This document shows positions 11,770 through 16,178 of a stretch of 16,178 nucleotides of DNA, one piece after another. Source of the stretch: Dehalococcoidia bacterium SM23_28_2 (GTDB lineage: Bacteria > Chloroflexota > Dehalococcoidia > SM23-28-2); assembly GCA_001303545.1 (NCBI GenBank), contig LJUA01000036.1, forward strand, positions 1 through 16,178, read 5' to 3'. A program made the translations under genes and the position numbers. The stretch's first letter is position 1, and each line of letters begins with the position of its first letter. Under the pieces are notes generated by a model, which saw only the letters and a program-made list of their open reading frames with translations, was not told the origin of the DNA and ran no database searches.

Positions 11770-14700
11770 CTAGCTGCCGGAATCCTCCGCCGATTCTGCC
11801 GTCACGCTGAACAGCGCTCCGTCCGTCCGGCCCCAGACCTCCGGGAAGTACATCTCGTAGGCCTGGGCGGGCATGACCAGATACTGGCCGGCGGTGGTCG
11901 CCTGCAGGAAGTACACATACTCGTGCACGCCGCCGGGCAGATAGGTGGCGAACAGGACCACCCGATTGTCCCGCATGTCCACGTGGTTGAAGAATGAACG
12001 GTAGTACGGCCACCAACCGTAGCCATAGCCTCGCTGCTCGTCCGCCGACTTGCGTTGCTCCTCCAGCATCATCTCGCGGATCTGGGAGCTGCTCGTCTTC
12101 AAGCTGGTATCGATCGGCTCCAGGCCCGCGGGCAGGTAGTCCTCCACGACCACGTAGTGGAGATCGGTGGGCGCCACGATTGTGAGCCGCACCTTGACCA
12201 CGTCGCCCAGGGCCGCGCCGTCGATCTTGTCCTCGCCCTCCTCCGCCGGCAGGTACTCCCGCGATACGCCAACACCATAGTTGGCGGCCTCCACCTCCTC
12301 GGCAGGCGGGAAGTAGCGCAGGTGCATGGTGTAGTAGAGACGACCGTCGCTGTCGGCGGGCGCGCGAACCATGTCTACCTCGTTGTCCTCACCGATCAGA
12401 AGGTCGCTCACGGAGACCACCAGCTTCTCCGATTCGCCGAGGTTGGACTCCTCTATCTCCTTCTCGGAGAGGACATCCCCGTTGACCCGTACCTGATAGG
12501 AGTAGTCGGCCTTCAGCTCGCCGCTGGCTTCCAGGTAGTCCGTCAGGGCGAGCAGGCTCATGGCCGTCTCCTGGGTCGTTCCCCAATGCCCATCGCGGCG
12601 GGCCACCATCAGCCAGCGGACGGTGCTTTCCACCAATGGATGGTCAGGCCTGACCCGCACCAGGGCATCGAGGACGATGGCCGTGGAGCGGTTGGTCGTA
12701 TTCATCGTACGGTAGTCTTCCTCTTCCTCCTGCCAGTGGGTGCCCGTGTTGCTGACGATGGCCGCGTTGGTCAGGTCGGAGATGAGCGCCTGGATCCTGA
12801 AGTTCGATGAGTCGTCGGTGAGGTTCAGGAGGGCCATAGCCGCGAACGCCTTGCCATAGTTGCTGAGCGTTTCGGGCCTCTCGGCAAGGGAGTTGGTCAA
12901 CCCCAGGTCACCCTCACCGGCCTCCGATAGAGCGAAGAGGACGAAGGCCCTGGTGTCCGGGTTCTGAGGGTCGAGGACATCGGTCGGCTCATTCAGATAC
13001 TGGTCAAGGAAGCGCGCCGTCCGCTCGACAACCCATTCGTCCACGGCGAATCCTGCCTTCTGCGCCTCGGCCAGGCCGAACAGGACATAGGCGGTGATCT
13101 GCGGGCTGCTGGTGTCGCCGAACCACCATCCCCAGCCGCCGTCGCTGTTCTGGCCGCGGTAGATGCGCTGGATCGAGCGGGTGACCAGCCCAGGCAACTC
13201 TTCCTCGAGGCCAAAGATGTCTTCCAGCCCCAGCTCGTTGATCGCCCGATAGAGGACTAGCCGGGGCAGGAACCGGCTGATTGTCTGCTCTGTGCACTCA
13301 TAAGAGTACTCCTCAACGTAGCTGCTACTGTAGCGCATGCTGGCAGCCAGCGTAGGTGAAAGCTCCAGCGTCAGCTCACCCCGGTCGGGATCGACGTAGC
13401 TCGGTAGCCGGACAATCTCCCTAACGGAGTCGGTCACCTCACCGGCGTTGCCCACAACCTCCGGCGTGCCATAGGCGTATACCGGCAGCTGCAGCTCGAC
13501 GGCGTCCGAGAGGCCATCGGCCGCCTGGGCGCTGAAGGTGACGGTGGCCAGGTCGGTCAGGAGCACGCTTGTTTGCCAGGTCACCTCCTGAGATTCATCG
13601 GCCGGAATGGCCAGGCTGTGGACCGCCGGATCCTCGATAGTCAGACCGCTAGCACTGAGGCTCACCGCCACCTCGCTCTCCTCGTCTGTGTAGTTGTGTA
13701 CCACCGCCTCCAGGCGAGCCGTGTCGCCTGAGATGAAGAACCGAGGCGTGACCGGCCGGATGATCAGGTCTTTGGCCACCACGATTTCGTTGGTGGCGTC
13801 GCCTACCTGGGTCGCCTCGGTCACTGCTTTGGCCGTGAGGCGCCAGGTGGTCAGGTTGTCCGGCAGTGTGACGCTGACGGTGGCCCGCCCTTCGTCATCG
13901 GTGCGGGCAGTAGGATTCCAGTAGGCGGTATCGCGGAAGATGCGTCTTACCTCCCCAGACATACCGCCGCCGCCGCCTTTGCCGCCGGGCTCGGTAGGCG
14001 AACCGCCGCCGAGCTGGTTGAGCCGCTCTATCGATCGGGCCTGGGTGGCGCTGGTGTAGACTTCCAGGCTCCGACGCTCGTAGAAGGCCTCCAGGGGCTT
14101 GGGAGCGGTTTCGTCCGCCAGGGAGAGGAGGGCGACGTCCACCAGGGCTAGCGATACCTCTGCGGACACAGGCTGCCCCTGGGAGTCAGTCGTCGTTATG
14201 GTGTAGGTCACCTTGTCGCGGGGCTCGAAGCGCTCCCCGTCGGGCTCGATGGCTATCTCGATCACCTTCTCGTCGGTGGAGACCTCAAGCTCAACGTAGC
14301 CTATCTTGAACGAGGCCACCGGATTGGAGGACGTGGGCGGCTTGAACAGGACCACCGAGACATAGATGTTGGGGATGTGGGCGCTGGTGATCGGGACCTC
14401 GATGATCGTGCTGTTGGTGGGGAAATCGGCGACCCAGTGGTCGATGACATGCCCCCGCTCGATGGTGACCAGGCCCTGGCTCTCTTCAAAAGGAGCAGCG
14501 ACCAGGATCTGGGCCGTCTCCCCGAGGGCGTACTCCTTCTTGTCGGAGACCAGCTCTATGCGGTCGCCGGTGTCCATACGCCAGGGGATGTACTCGGCTC
14601 CGCTCACCCAGATGTAGGTAGCGCTGCGAATGGCGTTGCCCGCTGCGTCAACGGCCTCGGCCACTAGGCGGTAGTTGCCGCTCTTGGAGGGGACGAAGGT

Positions 14701-16178
14701 GGCAGAGCCCTCGCCGTCCTCGTCCGTGGTAGCCGACAGGGTCTCCACGAGGGTGTCTTCGGGCTCACAGCGCCAATAGTACTCGCCCTCCGCATCCCTC
14801 TCCTTGACGCTCACCCAATTTCGCTCATAGACGCTAATGCTCATGGGCACGTTGGGGACCACGTTTCTCTCGCTGTCCATGGTGAGTATGTCCACGCTGG
14901 CTGGCTCGCCGGCGCGCGACACGTAGCTATCGGGCTTCAAGCCGATGTAGAAAGCGCCCCGGTGGACGATGACCTCTGTCCTGTTGCTCACCTCCTGGTT
15001 GTTCTCATCGGTCACCGTTGCTTCGATGGCGAAGAGCTGACTGACAGGATCGGCGCTCACGTCAGCCGGGAAGCTAAGGGTCAGATGACCCTCGTCGTCC
15101 GTCGTTCCCTCGCCATCGGCACGGGGTTCGGAGGTGGGAGAGTAGTACGGATCCAGTCTGTATACCATGTCATAGTCGGTGAAGACGAAGCGGGGGTTGT
15201 CAGGGTCGCGGAACAGGTAGTCCTGCGATGTGAGCCACCACCTGACCGGCGCTTCCTTCAGAGGAGCACCGAAGAAGTAGCTCGCATCCACATCGACAAC
15301 GATCTCCTCGCCGTTGTTGTAGGCCTCCTTGTCGGCGGCAATATTCACCTCGAACTCCGGCTTGCGGTACTCGGCGACCAAGAAGGAGGCCGACCCCACC
15401 GTGTCGCCATCCTCTCCGTTCGTGGACATCGTAAGGCTGATCCAGTAGTAGCCGGTGGGGGCCTCACTGCTGAGGGTAACCTGTCCGTGGAAGGTGCCAA
15501 GGTCGTTGAGGGCCAGCGGCTCGCTGGTTACCTCCCGGCCCATGCTGTCGCGCACAACGATGGTGCCCTCTGTGCCAGCCGGAGGGAGGCTGTAGCTGGC
15601 GTCGTCGTCGCTGCGCAGGATGCCCTTGTAGTAGACGGTCTGGCCCGGCCGGTAGACGGGCCGCTCGGTGTAGATGTGGGCCACGAAGTCGCCATAGTAC
15701 CGGCCCCAACTGAGGCCGAAGTCCCACAGGCTCATCCCCTCGCTCCAGTCGGTGGACGCCAGGCTGGCGTCATCCGACCGGCTGGCGACCACGAACAGCG
15801 CATCCCATCGGTCCAGCTCTCCGGGCAGGGAGCCCGCAAAGACCCCATCATCGGACGTGATGCCGCCGGTCAGGCGCTGGCCGCTGCTGCGATAGACCGA
15901 GACGGACAGATCGGGCAGCGGCTGACCGGAAGCCATATCCACCGCCCAAACCATGATCTCCTGGCTGGAGCGCTTCACCAGCAGGTGCGTCTTGGTGACG
16001 ACCAGGAGCATGCTGTCGCAGGGCGAGTCGTAGGACTGGCAATCCGACCCCAGTTCCTTGACCTGCAGCCAGTAGTAGCCCGGCTGGAGAGGACTGCCGT
16101 CGTCCATCAGGAGGTCGGCGGTGGTGAACGCCGTCTCGTCCTGGGGAGGGTCAGGGATCTCTACCGACCAGGCCCTAA
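11770..16178 (-). CDS. Bacterial alpha-2-macroglobulin with thioester (N-terminus outside window)
   Basis: The frame is open to the window edge, so about 1,468 C-terminal residues are seen and the N-terminus, with any signal peptide or lipobox, is missing. Bacterial alpha-2-macroglobulins are large envelope proteins thought to trap foreign proteases. Domains in order (visible numbering): an MG1-like segment; MG2 near 165-185 (IYTERPVYRPGQTVYYKG); several more beta-sandwich MG domains; a glycine-rich, flexible stretch near 725-745 (GGGSPTEPGGKGGGGG) in the bait-region position; the conserved YWNPTARTDDEGRA and VTLPDNLTTWRL; then the alpha/alpha-toroid thioester domain with Cys961 in ECTEQ (13285-13296) and NSDGGWGWWFGD. 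The C-terminal receptor-like region ends EDSGS. The CxEQ motif means the internal thioester should be able to form. The usual partner, penicillin-binding protein 1C, is not visible here but could lie beyond the window. Identity is strong; protective function is family knowledge. Confidence 0.93.
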   Translation of the reverse strand, partial: RAWSVEIPDPPQDETAFTTADLLMDDGSPLQPGYYWLQVKELGSDCQSYDSPCDSMLLVVTKTHLLVKRSSQEIMVWAVDMASGQPLPDLSVSVYRSSGQRLTGGITSDDGVFAGSLPGELDRWDALFVVASRSDDASLASTDWSEGMSLWDFGLSWGRYYGDFVAHIYTERPVYRPGQTVYYKGILRSDDDASYSLPPAGTEGTIVVRDSMGREVTSEPLALNDLGTFHGQVTLSSEAPTGYYWISLTMSTNGEDGDTVGSASFLVAEYRKPEFEVNIAADKEAYNNGEEIVVDVDASYFFGAPLKEAPVRWWLTSQDYLFRDPDNPRFVFTDYDMVYRLDPYYSPTSEPRADGEGTTDDEGHLTLSFPADVSADPVSQLFAIEATVTDENNQEVSNRTEVIVHRGAFYIGLKPDSYVSRAGEPASVDILTMDSERNVVPNVPMSISVYERNWVSVKERDAEGEYYWRCEPEDTLVETLSATTDEDGEGSATFVPSKSGNYRLVAEAVDAAGNAIRSATYIWVSGAEYIPWRMDTGDRIELVSDKKEYALGETAQILVAAPFEESQGLVTIERGHVIDHWVADFPTNSTIIEVPITSAHIPNIYVSVVLFKPPTSSNPVASFKIGYVELEVSTDEKVIEIAIEPDGERFEPRDKVTYTITTTDSQGQPVSAEVSLALVDVALLSLADETAPKPLEAFYERRSLEVYTSATQARSIERLNQLGGGSPTEPGGKGGGGGMSGEVRRIFRDTAYWNPTARTDDEGRATVSVTLPDNLTTWRLTAKAVTEATQVGDATNEIVVAKDLIIRPVTPRFFISGDTARLEAVVHNYTDEESEVAVSLSASGLTIEDPAVHSLAIPADESQEVTWQTSVLLTDLATVTFSAQAADGLSDAVELQLPVYAYGTPEVVGNAGEVTDSVREIVRLPSYVDPDRGELTLELSPTLAASMRYSSSYVEEYSYECTEQTISRFLPRLVLYRAINELGLEDIFGLEEELPGLVTRSIQRIYRGQNSDGGWGWWFGDTSSPQITAYVLFGLAEAQKAGFAVDEWVVERTARFLDQYLNEPTDVLDPQNPDTRAFVLFALSEAGEGDLGLTNSLAERPETLSNYGKAFAAMALLNLTDDSSNFRIQALISDLTNAAIVSNTGTHWQEEEEDYRTMNTTNRSTAIVLDALVRVRPDHPLVESTVRWLMVARRDGHWGTTQETAMSLLALTDYLEASGELKADYSYQVRVNGDVLSEKEIEESNLGESEKLVVSVSDLLIGEDNEVDMVRAPADSDGRLYYTMHLRYFPPAEEVEAANYGVGVSREYLPAEEGEDKIDGAALGDVVKVRLTIVAPTDLHYVVVEDYLPAGLEPIDTSLKTSSSQIREMMLEEQRKSADEQRGYGYGWWPYYRSFFNHVDMRDNRVVLFATYLPGGVHEYVYFLQATTAGQYLVMPAQAYEMYFPEVWGRTDGALFSVTAESAEDSGS

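Noticed and set aside
1..16178. tRNA, rRNA, CRISPR array, insertion sequence or prophage genes
   Set aside because: None seen: no regular repeat-spacer array, no transposase or integrase product among the supported genes, and no tRNA-like cloverleaf noticed in the gaps.

Overview
GC-rich, gene-dense bacterial DNA carrying one interrupted and one complete metabolic neighbourhood on the plus strand (1-5970) and a set of minus-strand genes (6063-16178). The gene set suggests a Chloroflexota-like bacterium: a glutamate synthase split into archaeal-type subunits, a GlnR/PhoB-like orphan regulator beside amtB-glnK-glnA, a solute-binding lipoprotein with a very acidic stretch after its lipid-anchor cysteine, and a zinc-ribbon/four-helix membrane protein. 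This assignment is an inference from protein style; no rRNA or tRNA is present to confirm it.

Nitrogen block (1-5970, plus strand): the 3' end of the FMN/Fe-S subunit of glutamate synthase, a separate GXGXG-domain subunit, and an OmpR-family regulator whose receiver domain has lost its phosphorylation site. Then comes an intergenic region with four 5-bp boxes at an exact 11-bp period, followed by amtB, glnK and glnA. GlnK lacks the uridylylated tyrosine, while GlnA keeps the tyrosine that is adenylylated in enterobacteria. A 25-bp tandem duplication spans the glnK stop codon. hisH, a glutamine-using amidotransferase, follows glnA. Together these genes take up ammonium (AmtB), assimilate it (GlnA plus GOGAT), sense nitrogen status (GlnK) and spend glutamine (HisH).

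Riboswitch block (6063-7203, minus strand): a sigma70-type promoter (TTGACA, 17 bp, TATCCT) drives a leader that carries the conserved core of the ydaO/yuaA c-di-AMP riboswitch. The leader ends in a strong intrinsic terminator with a clear competing antiterminator. Downstream lie two coupled genes: an unrecognised 101-aa protein and a zinc-ribbon membrane protein that seems to start at ACG. This is the most novel part of the window, because the riboswitch appears to control genes of unknown function.

Sugar transport block (7218-11736, minus strand): a complete ABC importer of the alpha-glucoside/maltose type (binding lipoprotein, two permeases, ATPase). It has its own TTGACA-17-TACCTT promoter, which is overlapped by a long inverted repeat that could be an operator. 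A GC-rich hairpin separates the binding protein from the membrane components.

The right end (11770-16178, minus strand) is most of a very large bacterial alpha-2-macroglobulin with an intact CTEQ thioester motif. Its N-terminus lies outside the window.
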